Below, in pieces: positions 1 to 10,245 of a stretch of DNA of 64,000 nucleotides. The notes under the pieces were generated by a model. The model did not search any database and was not told the DNA's origin. It saw only the letters and a program-made list of their open reading frames with translations. The position numbers and the translations under genes were made by a program. Source of the stretch: Gimesia alba (lineage in GTDB: Bacteria > Planctomycetota > Planctomycetia > Planctomycetales > Planctomycetaceae); the NCBI RefSeq assembly GCF_007744675.1, contig NZ_CP036269.1, forward strand, positions 4,071,546 through 4,135,545. Direction: 5' to 3'. Every line of letters begins with the position of its first letter. Position 1 is the stretch's first letter.

Positions 1-700
1 TGTCTGTAAAGCGCGCGTAAAAGTTACGAATCGCTGCCAGCTTTTCGTTCGTCCAATCACGACGGGAAGTCCGGCTGGAAAACTCAATTCCATTCGGCAG
101 AAGCACTGCATGTTTTGCAATCCCTTTTGCCGCTTCAAGGTATTTCTGCACTAACGACGGCGACATTACCAGCGAATTTCCCACATTCGTAAAGCCCTCT
201 CCAGCAGCACTGTCCACAGGAAATTCTTTAGCCGGCTGAAGTGGGACACCGGTTAAATCTTGAATCGTATAGGTATACTCGGCATTGTTTAACCGTCGTA
301 AAACAACGGGGCCTGGATCACCGGCATTGGCTTTGGCTTCTGTATCTAATACGGCCTGAACCCATTGACGTAACGATTTGAGCTCTGCCTGAGTGGGCTG
401 CAGTTTTGCGTCCTTGGGCGGCATTTCACCATCATCCAGCATCTCTACAACGCGCTGCCAGGGAACAATATCCTGCCGAATCTGTTGCACAGTTTGAAAT
501 CGCGCCAGATCTAGCTCCCCCTGTTTTTCTGAAGGACTATGACAATCAAAACAGTATTTTCTCAGGACCGCTTTTTGACTGGTTTGAAGTTGCGCCTGTA
601 AAGCAGCAAAACGTGTCGCAGTCGATTCCTGTGCGGAAGAGGAAACCGACGCTATGGCCAGTATCACAGAAATGAAAGTAATTCGTGAGACAGATGTCAT
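1..700 (-). CDS. Planctomycete cytochrome/DUF1587-type secreted protein, partial
   Basis: The reading frame opens with ATG at 698-700 and stays open to the window edge, so the C-terminal part is missing. The first 25 or so residues form a signal peptide (MTSVSRITFISVILAIASVS). A CFDCH heme-type CxxCH follows near residue 50, then a region with MPPKDAKLQP typical of planctomycete cytochrome-like domains. The motif RRLNNAEYTYTIQDLTG near residue 127 is the usual start of DUF1587. Family members normally continue through DUF1592, DUF1588 and DUF1585 for 700-900 residues. They are exported proteins of unproven function, often linked to polymer breakdown. The family call is by recognition; the missing domains cannot be confirmed here. 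Confidence 0.85.
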   Translation of the reverse strand, partial: MTSVSRITFISVILAIASVSSSAQESTATRFAALQAQLQTSQKAVLRKYCFDCHSPSEKQGELDLARFQTVQQIRQDIVPWQRVVEMLDDGEMPPKDAKLQPTQAELKSLRQWVQAVLDTEAKANAGDPGPVVLRRLNNAEYTYTIQDLTGVPLQPAKEFPVDSAAGEGFTNVGNSLVMSPSLVQKYLEAAKGIAKHAVLLPNGIEFSSRTSRRDWTNEKLAAIRNFYARFTD

Positions 701-776
701 GCGCGTCTCCGCCTGTGATTTTTATTATGGAGTCATGATTTTCAGAACATGAGAGATTATGATCAGACCACATATT

Positions 777-789
777 GTCGACTGTCGAC
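777..789. promoter_or_regulatory. Short palindrome upstream of the cytochrome gene
   Basis: GTCGACTGTCGAC is two copies of the palindrome GTCGAC separated by one base, about 77 bases upstream of the minus-strand start at 700. It could be an operator, but this is only a positional argument. The rest of 701-947 holds no gene that I can see. Confidence 0.2.
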
Positions 790-947
790 AGGAATGTCAA
801 GTTAGTACCCTCTCATTAAAAGACGCATATGCTGTAATTCGATTCAAAGAAAAGCTTCAGACGAGGAAAACAGACCTTATCTCATTATTAAATAAGGACA
901 TACGTAGGATTCTCATCTATTAGTAGTCTCAAGAAACATAGAAATAA

Positions 948-2009
948 TCAGGGGGTTCCTGCAGGCTTGACACGAATTAAATGCAAGAATGGTTGTGCTT
1001 CCGGCCAGCTGCGAACTTCAGCCAGTTTGTCAGCGGGAACTTCAATTGAAGTGAAATAATCAATTGAAAGCTGGTCGTCAAATTTGCCTTCCAGATAACC
1101 AAATGGAATATTTGCAGCAGCCTGCTCTGGTGTTCCATTTTTAATCCGTGCTGGAATATACAGGCTCCAGAACTTTGTCGGATCTTTTTCAGTCAGCATA
1201 TCGGTAAATCGCTGTTTGACCTTCTGACTGGCGGGAGAATCATCAAGATTGCGATGCACTAGAATGGCCTGATAGGCCAGCATTTTATTCCAGTTTTTTT
1301 CTGTGACTACATAGTGAGAAAAATGCAAACGATCATCAAACCCCAAGTGGAGCGGGTTATAACGTGAAGCTGGCAGTTTTTTTCCCATCGCCAGCAGATC
1401 CTGCATCTTGCGGGCATCTTTATGGCGAATCGCATACATGAAGTGCATGCCGCTGAAAGGAGTGGCCCAGCCCTTTTCTCGAACAGAATCTTTCAGACGG
1501 ATAATCACATCACCATAGCGTGGTGAACCATGCGGCGGACCGACACTCGCAAAGACCGCATCAAAAGCACCATACAGCAGATTTTCCACTGCTGGTGTCG
1601 TATGCGTTAAGGAATCATGCTGTAATTTCTCTTCAATCCGTAATGAGACCAGCGCTTTCTCTTTCAGTACATGTCGCAGGTTTTCAAAGTGCAGGCGATT
1701 GATAATCGGGGCCGGCTTGTCTTCAATCACATTCAGCAATTCTTGTTCTTCTGCAGAAAGCGGCGAGAGAAACAGTTCAAACTCCGCCATCGTACATTGA
1801 GAACTAATCTCCAGCCATTTCTTGAGTTTTTTCTCATCCAAAGGTCGCTGAAACGGCAGCGCATTAATGGCTTTTCGCCGCGTCGCCGCCAGAGGTGCTC
1901 CTGCCCGCTGGGATTGAATCTCCACTGGTTTTTCAACGACGGACTGTGCAAAACCAGATGTATAACAGGCAGTAACAACACAAAGGAAAAATAATCCACG
2001 AACAGTCAT
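948..2009 (-). CDS. Secreted protein of unknown function
   Basis: A 353-residue protein that I do not recognise. Residues 1-21 form a signal peptide ending in SGFAQ, so it is probably exported. The rest is charged and looks globular. A histidine-rich stretch lies around residues 190-230 (MHFMYAIRHKDARK, then HLGFDDRLHFSHYVV), and there is no CxxCH motif or transmembrane helix. The start codon lies two bases after the stop of the SBBP repeat gene upstream, so the two are almost certainly co-transcribed and probably translationally coupled. The pairing suggests a shared role at the cell surface, but no function can be assigned. Confidence 0.75.
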   Translation of the reverse strand: MTVRGLFFLCVVTACYTSGFAQSVVEKPVEIQSQRAGAPLAATRRKAINALPFQRPLDEKKLKKWLEISSQCTMAEFELFLSPLSAEEQELLNVIEDKPAPIINRLHFENLRHVLKEKALVSLRIEEKLQHDSLTHTTPAVENLLYGAFDAVFASVGPPHGSPRYGDVIIRLKDSVREKGWATPFSGMHFMYAIRHKDARKMQDLLAMGKKLPASRYNPLHLGFDDRLHFSHYVVTEKNWNKMLAYQAILVHRNLDDSPASQKVKQRFTDMLTEKDPTKFWSLYIPARIKNGTPEQAAANIPFGYLEGKFDDQLSIDYFTSIEVPADKLAEVRSWPEAQPFLHLIRVKPAGTP

Positions 2010-2011
2010 AA

Positions 2012-3427
2012 TTATTGGCTCAGTTTAATCAAAAAGATGTCGTTGCTGCCGCGGCTTTTCAATTGATAACTCTGATACTGTGTGGAAGGAGAAAAGGCCC
2101 CGGAAAGGAAACAATGGTTGTTGTGATCGACGGCAATCGCATAACTTAGATCACTTTTATCACCTCCCAGCATTTCCAGCCAGTCGAGTTTTCCTTCTGG
2201 CGAGAAACGTGTGACAAATATATCACGTCCTCCCAGCTGAGTCAGGTGTTTTCCCATGAATTTCACATCATCCGTGAACTCACCCGTCACGTAACAGTTA
2301 CCGCCTCGATCAACGGCGATACCCAGACCGTAATCAATTTTTTCGCCTCCCCCGGAATATGCCCAGGCAGGAGTCCCATCGGCATTGATCCGAGCTGCAA
2401 AAATATCATACGCGCCTGTGCTCTTGAGAGTCGTTTTGCCAAACGTTGCCTCATTCTTAAACATCCCCGTCAGATAGCAGTTCCCCTGTGCATCCACGGC
2501 AACGCCTGTACTCAATCCATCTGCCTGCCCTCCAGAATTGGCAGACCAGAGCAGCTTACCTCCTGGCGATAACTTAGCAAGAAATATATCCTTCACTTTC
2601 GTATCGGTCCCCACTGTCTTCCCAGCCAATTCAATCAGACCAGTAATATAACCGCAGACATAACAGTTCCCTGTTTGATCTACGGCAATCTGGTGTCCAC
2701 TCTGGCCGAGTTTGTTTCCAGCCAATTGACTCCAGAGCACCTTTCCATCGGTATCATATTTGGCCACGAACAGAGAACGCCCCTGCTTGTTTTTGGATTG
2801 GGAATCACCAAAGGTCACTGCTCCCGCAAAGGAGCCTGCGACATAACATTCTCCATCAGGTGTTACTGCAATGCCATGTCCATAATCATATCCGGCTCCT
2901 CCTGCGCTTTGTGCCCAAAGCAACTTTCCATCAGGGTCATACTTCGCGACAAAATAATCGTAGTCTCCCTGATTTTTGAGAGTTTTATCCCCAATTTGGA
3001 ATGTCGGACTCTGAAAATGGCCCGTCACATAAGAATTTCCTGCCCGATCGACGGCCACTGCATAACCACGATCGATCTCAGACCCTCCTGCTGTTTGTAA
3101 CCAGAGCAGTTTCCCCTCGGGGCTGTATTTCGCAAGTACAAAATCCATTTTTCCCCGGCTGGTCACGCTCTGATCTGCAAATTGTGCCTGCTCAGTGAAT
3201 TCACCTGTGACGAAGCAATTCCCTGCCCCATCAACGGTGATGCCCCGTATTTTATCATGTTTGCTGCCCCCAGCTTGCTTGACCCAGAGAACAGAACGGG
3301 GAGATGTTTTAGAAACGCCCTTGTTTTCTCCCGCAACGACTGGTATCGCGAGCCACAGACTAGAGATCAGACAACACAAAACAAAAACAGACAAACGCGT
3401 AGAACTCAGAGACAAGAATGATTTCAT
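2012..3427 (-). CDS. Secreted SBBP-repeat beta-propeller protein
   Basis: 471 residues with a signal peptide (LCCLISSLWLAIPVVAG) followed by seven repeats of about 60 residues. Each repeat has a core such as GITVDGAGNCFVTGEF, then DFVLAKYSPEGKLLW. This is the SBBP (seven-bladed beta-propeller type) repeat found in secreted bacterial proteins. Seven copies fit one closed propeller that fills the mature protein, with no extra domain. It is the first gene of a two-gene operon with the unknown secreted protein downstream, and its promoter must lie in the 143-base divergent gap shared with the cytochrome gene at 3571. The ligand is unknown. Confidence 0.85.
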   Translation of the reverse strand: MKSFLSLSSTRLSVFVLCCLISSLWLAIPVVAGENKGVSKTSPRSVLWVKQAGGSKHDKIRGITVDGAGNCFVTGEFTEQAQFADQSVTSRGKMDFVLAKYSPEGKLLWLQTAGGSEIDRGYAVAVDRAGNSYVTGHFQSPTFQIGDKTLKNQGDYDYFVAKYDPDGKLLWAQSAGGAGYDYGHGIAVTPDGECYVAGSFAGAVTFGDSQSKNKQGRSLFVAKYDTDGKVLWSQLAGNKLGQSGHQIAVDQTGNCYVCGYITGLIELAGKTVGTDTKVKDIFLAKLSPGGKLLWSANSGGQADGLSTGVAVDAQGNCYLTGMFKNEATFGKTTLKSTGAYDIFAARINADGTPAWAYSGGGEKIDYGLGIAVDRGGNCYVTGEFTDDVKFMGKHLTQLGGRDIFVTRFSPEGKLDWLEMLGGDKSDLSYAIAVDHNNHCFLSGAFSPSTQYQSYQLKSRGSNDIFLIKLSQ

Positions 3428-3570
3428 GGTAGGCTTTCTTTATTCAAAACAGCTACAGAACTATTTTATAAGCATATTTAAGAATCTATCATAAACGGGC
3501 TTGTCCTCATATAAAAGAGTGCTTATTGTAAATAACAGACACTCGCTCTATAAATCCTGTTCGAACAGAA

Positions 3571-6500
3571 ATGTGGAGTCGTTCTATGCGATGGCAATGC
3601 GCCAGTACACTCTTGAGCCTGATCACACTCGCCCCTCTTTCGCTTTTCGCACAGACATCAACATCCACCGTTGATTACACAACACAAATCAAACCACTTC
3701 TGCAGGCCCATTGCTTCGCTTGCCATGGAACACTGAAACAGGAATCTGCATTGCGGCTGGATGCAGGGAAATTGATCCTTAAAGGAGGCGAAATTGGTCC
3801 TGCTGTCATCGGCGGTAAACCACAGCAAAGCCTGCTGTATCAGGTTCTGATCGAAGATGCCGATTTCGAAATGCCCCCTGAAGGCCAGGGACGCAAACTG
3901 AAGCAGGATGAAGTCCAACTCATCAAAACCTGGATTGAACAGGGAGCCCGGTTTCCAGCCGATGATCAACCTGAATCAGCTCCCTCTGACCATTGGGCCT
4001 TCCAACCAATCAAACGTCCTGCCCTTCCCACTACAAACGCAAAAGTGACCAATCACATTGACGCCTTCATCACAGCGCGTCATGAGCAGGCTGGCCTGAT
4101 TCCCCAACCCAAAACCGATCAAGCGACTTTACTCAGACGGGTCTATCTTGACCTCATTGGACTGCCTCCGACTCCCGAAGAATTGCATGCTTTTTTGAAC
4201 GATGCAAAACCAGATGCGTACGAACGTGTGATTGAGGATCTGCTTAGTCGTCCGCAATACGGAGAACGTTGGGGCAGACACTGGATGGACATCTGGAGGT
4301 ATAGCGACTGGTATGGTCGTCGTGGTGCCAAGGATATGACCAACAGTTATTCCCTGATCTGGCGCTGGCGAGATTGGATCATTCGTTCTGTGAACGAAGA
4401 CAAAGGCTACGACCGCATGATTATAGAGATGCTGGCTGCCGATGAAATTGCTCCCAACGATAGAGAGAACCTGGTGGCTACCGGCTTTATCGTTCGGAAT
4501 TTCTATCGCTGGAATTATCACACTTGGCGCAAAGACAATGTCGAACATACCGCTAAAGCATTTTTAGGACTGACAATGAATTGCTGTGAGTGTCATGACC
4601 ATAAATACGACCCGATCAGCCAGAATGAATACTTTGCCTTCCGTTCCTTTTTTGAGCCAATTGATCTGCGACACGACCGCGTCCCCGGCGAACCCGATCC
4701 CGGTATATTTCCCGATTACAAATTGAGTGTCCGCAATGGGCCTATTCGAACAGGTATGGTACGCATTTACGACAGACACCTGGATGCCAAAGCGAAATTC
4801 TACACAGGCGGCCTTGAGCAAAATATCGTCGAAGCGAAACCACCGATTGAAGCAGCCGCAATTGAGTTTCTGGGAGGGAATCAAATTCCAATCACCCCCG
4901 TTGATCTACCAGTCACCGCCTGGTATCCCGGTTTGAAGCCGTTTGTGATTAAAGAAGAAACCAAAACACGCGAAGCCGCTTTCCAGAACGCTCTAAAAGC
5001 ATGGAAACAACAGAAGTCAAAATTAAACAAGGATCTGCATCAACAGGAAACGCAACTGGCCAATGTTCTCGCAAATCGAAAAATAAGCCAGACTAAGAAT
5101 CAACCAACACAGGTCACTAATAATCAGGCGCTGCAACTCAATGCAAAACAGGGACGTCGCACATTGGCACATGAATTGTCCAATTGGAAATCGTTTGATT
5201 CAGAGATACAAGTTCAATTTCGACTCAGAATTCTGACTGACAGTCTGGTTAACTTTCAACTTTCGAACGATTTATCGGGCGGCAGAACAAATCTGTACGT
5301 AGCTTTTGAAGCCGGTAAGATTATTACGTATGCTCCCGGTACCACGGGTACAACGACCGTAGGAAATTACAAAGCAAATCAGGAGAATCAAGCATTTCAA
5401 GTCACTTTGCTTTTGAAACCTACTGAAGACATCGCAGAGTTGACTATCACAGATGCAGCGGCATCCGAAATCGTCGTGGACAAGCAGCCGATCGCCCTCA
5501 ATGGTTGGAATCCTGCCAATTCAACGAACCGTGGTCTCTTTCTGGACGCACATCCCGGCAGTGTTGCGGAGTTTGATGAAATTGTCTTTCTTGGCAAAGA
5601 CGCGCAGGAGCTAGAGCGATTCGATTTTGAATTTCCCGGCTATCGCCAGGGGGAAGATATCCCCGGAATTAAAAACTGGTCGGTCACACGTTTCAGTACC
5701 GGCACAGCAAGTTCACAAGTTATTTTGAACAAACCGCTCTCAGAAGCTGATCAAAAATGGCAGCAGAAAGTCACAGAAGCAACTCAAAATCGGGACTTGG
5801 TGAAATTAAAACAAAACTCGCTTCAGCTAACTCTCCAGGCAACCCGTGACGCGAAATCAGAATATGCGGCTCGTGTTCGCGCAGCCACAGCACGTTACAT
5901 CGAAAAAGCAAAGAATTTTGAAGTTTTAGAAAAAGCCGCCAGTCAGGCCGAATGGCGGGCACGATTGAGTCAGGCGGAGTCTGAGCACAAATCGAATGAA
6001 CTTGCCTTACTCCAGGCAAAAGCACTGCCGCTATCAGACAAGGAACGAGCCAAAAAAGTCACAACGGCACAGAAACAACTGACTCAGTCACAAGCAACGT
6101 TGACCGCCGCCCAAAAACCACTTGATGAAGGAACTACTACCTATACCAGCCTCAGCCGTATTTTTCCCCAACAGAGCACCGGAAAACGAGCCGCGCTCGC
6201 CCACTGGATCGCGAATCGTGAGAACCCCTTGACGGCGCGTGTCGCTGTAAACCATATCTGGACGAGACATTTCGGCCAGCCGATCGTAAAGTCAGTCTAT
6301 AACTTTGGACGTAGCGGCGCCTCTCCCACACATCCGGAATTGATCAACTGGCTGGCAGCAGAATTCATGGATCATCAATGGAGCATCAAGCATCTGCATC
6401 GTTTGATTCTGCTCAGCGACTCCTATCAGCGCAGTTCAAAAGGCGTTGCCCCCGACCACACGAATCTCAGCAACGATCGCGACAATCTTTTGCTATGGAA

Positions 6501-7086
6501 GTTCCCTACCAATCGCATGGAAGCAGAAGTCATCCGTGACAGTCTATTCTACCTCGCGAATGACCTCGACCCAAAAATGTACGGACAGGAACTGGAACAG
6601 GATCAGGGGCTGATCACCAACCGACGCAGTCTGTATTATTCGCATCATGGTGAAGCAAAAATGGAGTTTTTGGAATTATTCGATGGTGCCAGTGCAACCG
6701 ACTGCTATCAGCGTACCACCAGCATCATGCCGCAACAGGCACTGGCATTGACTAACAGTAAATTGACCGTTCAAAAAAGTCGTAAAATTGCGGCTCAACT
6801 CTGGACTCAGCCTCATTCTGAAACTGATAAACAACAGTCGTTTGTACAACGTGCGTTTGAATTAATTCTGTCTCGCTCTGCCACTGAAAAAGAGCTGACT
6901 GCAGCAATGCATTTTCTGACACGACAGGAACAGCTGTTTTCCAAGTCTACAATAAAACCAGTGCCAGACCAGAACCCAAAGCCTATCACCGATTTCAGTC
7001 AACCAGCCCCGCAACCGGCAGCACGTGCACGAGAAAGTCTGGTTCAGGCATTATTTAGTCATAACGATTTTGTCACCATCCGTTAA
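3571..7086 (+). CDS. PSCyt1-DUF1549-DUF1553 planctomycete cytochrome protein
   Basis: 1171 residues with a signal peptide (about 1-28). A first heme motif CFACH lies at 48-52 in a PSCyt1 domain. DUF1549 covers roughly 155-370 and contains a second CxxCH, CCECH at 338-342, followed by DHKYDP. A concanavalin/LamG-like insert lies at about 540-690 and a charged coiled coil at about 740-860. DUF1553 fills the C-terminal third (IANRENPLTARVAVNHIW). This architecture is a planctomycete hallmark. The proteins are periplasmic or surface bound and are thought to take part in polysaccharide breakdown, but no reaction is proven. The gene is followed five bases later by the DUF1501 gene, its usual partner. 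An internal ATG at residue 6 is an alternative start. Confidence 0.93.
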   Translation: MWSRSMRWQCASTLLSLITLAPLSLFAQTSTSTVDYTTQIKPLLQAHCFACHGTLKQESALRLDAGKLILKGGEIGPAVIGGKPQQSLLYQVLIEDADFEMPPEGQGRKLKQDEVQLIKTWIEQGARFPADDQPESAPSDHWAFQPIKRPALPTTNAKVTNHIDAFITARHEQAGLIPQPKTDQATLLRRVYLDLIGLPPTPEELHAFLNDAKPDAYERVIEDLLSRPQYGERWGRHWMDIWRYSDWYGRRGAKDMTNSYSLIWRWRDWIIRSVNEDKGYDRMIIEMLAADEIAPNDRENLVATGFIVRNFYRWNYHTWRKDNVEHTAKAFLGLTMNCCECHDHKYDPISQNEYFAFRSFFEPIDLRHDRVPGEPDPGIFPDYKLSVRNGPIRTGMVRIYDRHLDAKAKFYTGGLEQNIVEAKPPIEAAAIEFLGGNQIPITPVDLPVTAWYPGLKPFVIKEETKTREAAFQNALKAWKQQKSKLNKDLHQQETQLANVLANRKISQTKNQPTQVTNNQALQLNAKQGRRTLAHELSNWKSFDSEIQVQFRLRILTDSLVNFQLSNDLSGGRTNLYVAFEAGKIITYAPGTTGTTTVGNYKANQENQAFQVTLLLKPTEDIAELTITDAAASEIVVDKQPIALNGWNPANSTNRGLFLDAHPGSVAEFDEIVFLGKDAQELERFDFEFPGYRQGEDIPGIKNWSVTRFSTGTASSQVILNKPLSEADQKWQQKVTEATQNRDLVKLKQNSLQLTLQATRDAKSEYAARVRAATARYIEKAKNFEVLEKAASQAEWRARLSQAESEHKSNELALLQAKALPLSDKERAKKVTTAQKQLTQSQATLTAAQKPLDEGTTTYTSLSRIFPQQSTGKRAALAHWIANRENPLTARVAVNHIWTRHFGQPIVKSVYNFGRSGASPTHPELINWLAAEFMDHQWSIKHLHRLILLSDSYQRSSKGVAPDHTNLSNDRDNLLLWKFPTNRMEAEVIRDSLFYLANDLDPKMYGQELEQDQGLITNRRSLYYSHHGEAKMEFLELFDGASATDCYQRTTSIMPQQALALTNSKLTVQKSRKIAAQLWTQPHSETDKQQSFVQRAFELILSRSATEKELTAAMHFLTRQEQLFSKSTIKPVPDQNPKPITDFSQPAPQPAARARESLVQALFSHNDFVTIR

Positions 7087-7091
7087 AACAT

Positions 7092-8600
7092 ATGAGACCA
7101 TCCGCTTCACCAGGCAGGATTGAAATTATGAAACAAGATTTATCTATAATGCCTCAATGTAATCGCATTCGGCGTCGTGCGTTTTTAGCAGACTTGGGCT
7201 TCGGTGCGACCGGTATGGCATTAAGTACGCTTTTAGCAGATGAAAACCAGACAAAAGCTGCTGTCCCCACAAATGGCCCCCACTTTACTCCCAAAGCCAA
7301 GTCCGTGATCTGGGTGTTTCTTTCTGGTGGTTACAGTCAGATGGAAACCTTCGACCCCAAACCCGAATTGAATAAATACGGAGGAAAAACATTTTCAGAC
7401 ACGATTTATCCCGATCCCTTCAAGGATCCGCGTTACAAAGAACGGGCGCGTTCCGTAGTCAAAGTAAAGCGCGAGCATTCCAAAATTATGCCGATGCAGG
7501 TCGGATTCAAAAAGCAGGGAGAATCTGGAATTGAAATGACAGACTGGTGGCCGCATCTGTCGACCTGCGTTGATGACATTTCCTTTGTCCGTTCCATGTA
7601 TACAACCGACAACGACCATGCGGCCGAATATCAGATTCATCACGGTAGACATAAACTTGATCAGAAACAACCAGTCATTGGTTCCTGGCTCAGTTACGGC
7701 TTAGGTAGTCTTAATAAAAACCTGCCTGAATATGTATTTTTAGGTTCGTATACTGATACACGTGTGAAAGAAAACTTCAATCCCGACTATCTCGGGCCCA
7801 AATACATGGGAGTCGAACTCTCACTGGATCCGAAAAATCCACTCCCCTTCGGTAGCCGCCCCAAATCAGTGCTCGAACAGGAACAGGCTAACCAGTATGC
7901 CTTTATTAATGAGCTAAACCAAATTGCGGCTGTGGGATATCCCAGCGATGAGAAATTGCGCGCCCGCATCAATTCCTACGAACTGGCATTTCGCATGCAA
8001 ACATCGGTCCCTGAAGTGCTGGAATTGACGGATGAGACTCAGGAAACGCAAAGTCTCTACGGGATCGATGAGAAAGAGACCGCCATTTATGGACGCCGGC
8101 TACTGGCAGCGCGCCGTCTGGCAGAACGGGGCGTTCGTTTTACCCAGGTCTACTTAAGCGGCTACGGGGAGTGGGATTCCCATCAGAAGCTAAAAGAAAA
8201 TCACACACGCTCTTGCAAACGCGTTGATAAACCAATTGCCGGCCTGTTGAAAGACCTGAAACGGCGCGGAATGTGGGACGATACGGTCGTCGTTTTCTGT
8301 ACCGAATTTGGACGAACGCCGGCTGTCGAAAATCGAGGCAATGCCAAGATGCCCAGTGGGCGGGATCATCATCCGCATGGCTTTACGGTCTGGTTTGCCG
8401 GAGCAGGAATCAAACAGGGACACGTTCATGGCGCCACGGATGAGCTTGGCTTCCACGCCGTCGAATCCCCCCACTATGTGACGGACATTCATGCCACCCT
8501 GTATCACTTACTCGGGCTGGACAGCCACAAGCTGGATATCCCAGGGCGTAAACGTCTGGAAATCGATTATGGCAAGCCTATCCTGGATATCATCACCTGA
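7092..8600 (+). CDS. Tat-exported DUF1501 protein
   Basis: 502 residues from the first ATG. A second in-frame ATG at 7128 (MKQDLSIMPQ) would give 490 residues and places the twin-arginine motif RIRRRAFLADLGFG nearer the N-terminus. The rest is a DUF1501 domain of the alkaline-phosphatase/sulfatase-like fold: VIWVFLSGGYSQMETFDPKP near the start and GRDHHPHGFTVWFAGAGIKQ near the C-terminus, where aspartate and histidines would bind metal. DUF1501 genes nearly always follow DUF1549/DUF1553 genes, as here with a five-base gap, and the two products probably act together outside the cytoplasm. The substrate is unknown. Confidence 0.93.
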   Translation: MRPSASPGRIEIMKQDLSIMPQCNRIRRRAFLADLGFGATGMALSTLLADENQTKAAVPTNGPHFTPKAKSVIWVFLSGGYSQMETFDPKPELNKYGGKTFSDTIYPDPFKDPRYKERARSVVKVKREHSKIMPMQVGFKKQGESGIEMTDWWPHLSTCVDDISFVRSMYTTDNDHAAEYQIHHGRHKLDQKQPVIGSWLSYGLGSLNKNLPEYVFLGSYTDTRVKENFNPDYLGPKYMGVELSLDPKNPLPFGSRPKSVLEQEQANQYAFINELNQIAAVGYPSDEKLRARINSYELAFRMQTSVPEVLELTDETQETQSLYGIDEKETAIYGRRLLAARRLAERGVRFTQVYLSGYGEWDSHQKLKENHTRSCKRVDKPIAGLLKDLKRRGMWDDTVVVFCTEFGRTPAVENRGNAKMPSGRDHHPHGFTVWFAGAGIKQGHVHGATDELGFHAVESPHYVTDIHATLYHLLGLDSHKLDIPGRKRLEIDYGKPILDIIT

Positions 8601-8631
8601 TCGCGTTCGATGAATCGCTTCACTCTCGGTT

Positions 8632-10245
8632 CTATTTTGTAAATCGCTCAATTACATTGCGAGAAATGCACGAGATATTCTCATCCACTAACATCGATGT
8701 GATCCAGCAGATGGAACCGACAGAAAAGACTTCTCCTCCTGAAGCGGTTTGAAAATGCACCATGTCTGCCCCGCCCTGGTCTGGATTCGTGCCTTGAGCG
8801 ATCAGATGGATTTCGGGCGGTGAACTGGCAGATATTTTGTCTGTCTCATGCCCGGAAGCGCCCCCCGGAATGCGCATATGCTGGCTTTCCGTCCCAAATA
8901 GGTCGTCTTGTTTCAAGTTGGTTCCTTCAAAACACCAGTGTTGATTATCGATCACCTTGTAAGGGGCTCCCGTCATGATACCAGCAAAAGAGAACACAAC
9001 TCCCAGCAGATTCGCCTCAGATTCCTGTCGCGCGTGATAGCGGCTTTCAAAAGTCGATTCCGATTCAGGAATCGGCGGATCCATGGCGACGCCACACCAC
9101 TTGGTGCAGTCGGTATTGTGATAGACGACCCGATGATCGTCCAGAAATTCGACTTCACAGTTTAAGCCATTGCCTCCCAGATAAATCAACCGTCCCCCAG
9201 ATTCAAATACCCAGGATTTCAGCCGGTCATACATCTGCTTCGACCAGTATTCGGGGTGCGAACTCAGAATCAGAACTTTGTAGTCATCTAGCGGTAATTG
9301 ATCAAAATGAAACTGAGTTTCGCTGTAATAATCGTAAGACAGCCCCTGCTCTTCCATCCAGCCTAGTAGACGCCACTCGGAATGCAACATCCCACAACCC
9401 ATCCGGCTATAAATGGGATCACGAAGCTGCTCATTCAGGTCAATATGCAAATAAGGTTGAGGCCGTTCCAGGGATAATGGAGGATACTCCTCAACATAAT
9501 ACGCCCCGAATGATGGTTTGAGGTACCGTCTCAATTCCTGTCGGCTGTTGACCACAGGAGTCGGCGGTAGTCCTTCCGGGTTGAGATAATTACTGCGTCC
9601 CCCGAAGCTGTTATACGCATTCCAAGTAAGATCACTGGCGAGAATTGCAATATCGGATTGTGGCGTTTTCGGTGAAACGACCCAGGGATAAGTGAATACA
9701 TCCCCCGATTTGTTACTCAAATGAAACATATACAAGCCGGTTTGCTCCGGTGCAGCGACGGTCTGCTTCTGAGTGACCGTGCGATAACCTACATTGTTCC
9801 AGTCAACACCATCCTGTGTGTAGTCTCCATCGGGTGTAATCTGCAAATTCGATAACGGTGCATGATCGTCAAACGTGCCGATCCGGCGGACGTATTCTTT
9901 TTCTTTTCCATACTTCCACAATTCCAGACTGTATTCCGAAGTCGAGTGCACGCGGAACTCCGAAGACTCTCCTGCACTGACACATCGCGGCCAGGCAAAG
10001 CCATATAATTTTGTCGATAACAAACGAAACTGATAAACCTGCCCCGGCTCTACCTGCAACTGAACGCGTTTGGCACAATAATCGCGATGCTGCAAAATCA
10101 CATCATAGGCACCGACGGGAAGATCAAGAACCACAGCCCCCGATGCAGTCGACCGCGTGCTAAAGAACTGGCCATTAGCCTGAAACTCGACAGCAACATC
10201 GTAGAGGGCTCGATAATTTTCGTCGCTGACATATCCAATAAGCAT
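8632..10245 (-). CDS. N,N-dimethylformamidase large-subunit-like protein
   Basis: Resembles the large (beta) subunit of N,N-dimethylformamidase, which hydrolyses dimethylformamide to formate and dimethylamine. An N-terminal beta-rich domain (about 1-100) precedes a region with LTWNAYNSFGGRSNY, and the C-terminal half carries SSHPEYWSKQMYDRLKSWV and GGRLIYLGGNGLNCEVEF, which match the family's conserved core. I chose ATG at 10245; the frame stays open up to a TTG at 10299 with no ribosome site. No signal peptide is seen. The gene follows an acetamidase/formamidase gene in the same direction, which supports a role in amide breakdown. The true substrate could be another small amide. Confidence 0.8.
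   Translation of the reverse strand: MLIGYVSDENYRALYDVAVEFQANGQFFSTRSTASGAVVLDLPVGAYDVILQHRDYCAKRVQLQVEPGQVYQFRLLSTKLYGFAWPRCVSAGESSEFRVHSTSEYSLELWKYGKEKEYVRRIGTFDDHAPLSNLQITPDGDYTQDGVDWNNVGYRTVTQKQTVAAPEQTGLYMFHLSNKSGDVFTYPWVVSPKTPQSDIAILASDLTWNAYNSFGGRSNYLNPEGLPPTPVVNSRQELRRYLKPSFGAYYVEEYPPLSLERPQPYLHIDLNEQLRDPIYSRMGCGMLHSEWRLLGWMEEQGLSYDYYSETQFHFDQLPLDDYKVLILSSHPEYWSKQMYDRLKSWVFESGGRLIYLGGNGLNCEVEFLDDHRVVYHNTDCTKWCGVAMDPPIPESESTFESRYHARQESEANLLGVVFSFAGIMTGAPYKVIDNQHWCFEGTNLKQDDLFGTESQHMRIPGGASGHETDKISASSPPEIHLIAQGTNPDQGGADMVHFQTASGGEVFSVGSICWITSMLVDENISCISRNVIERFTK

Noticed and set aside
2675-3100. 141-residue plus-strand frame
   Set aside because: It is antisense to the SBBP repeat gene and repeats with its period.
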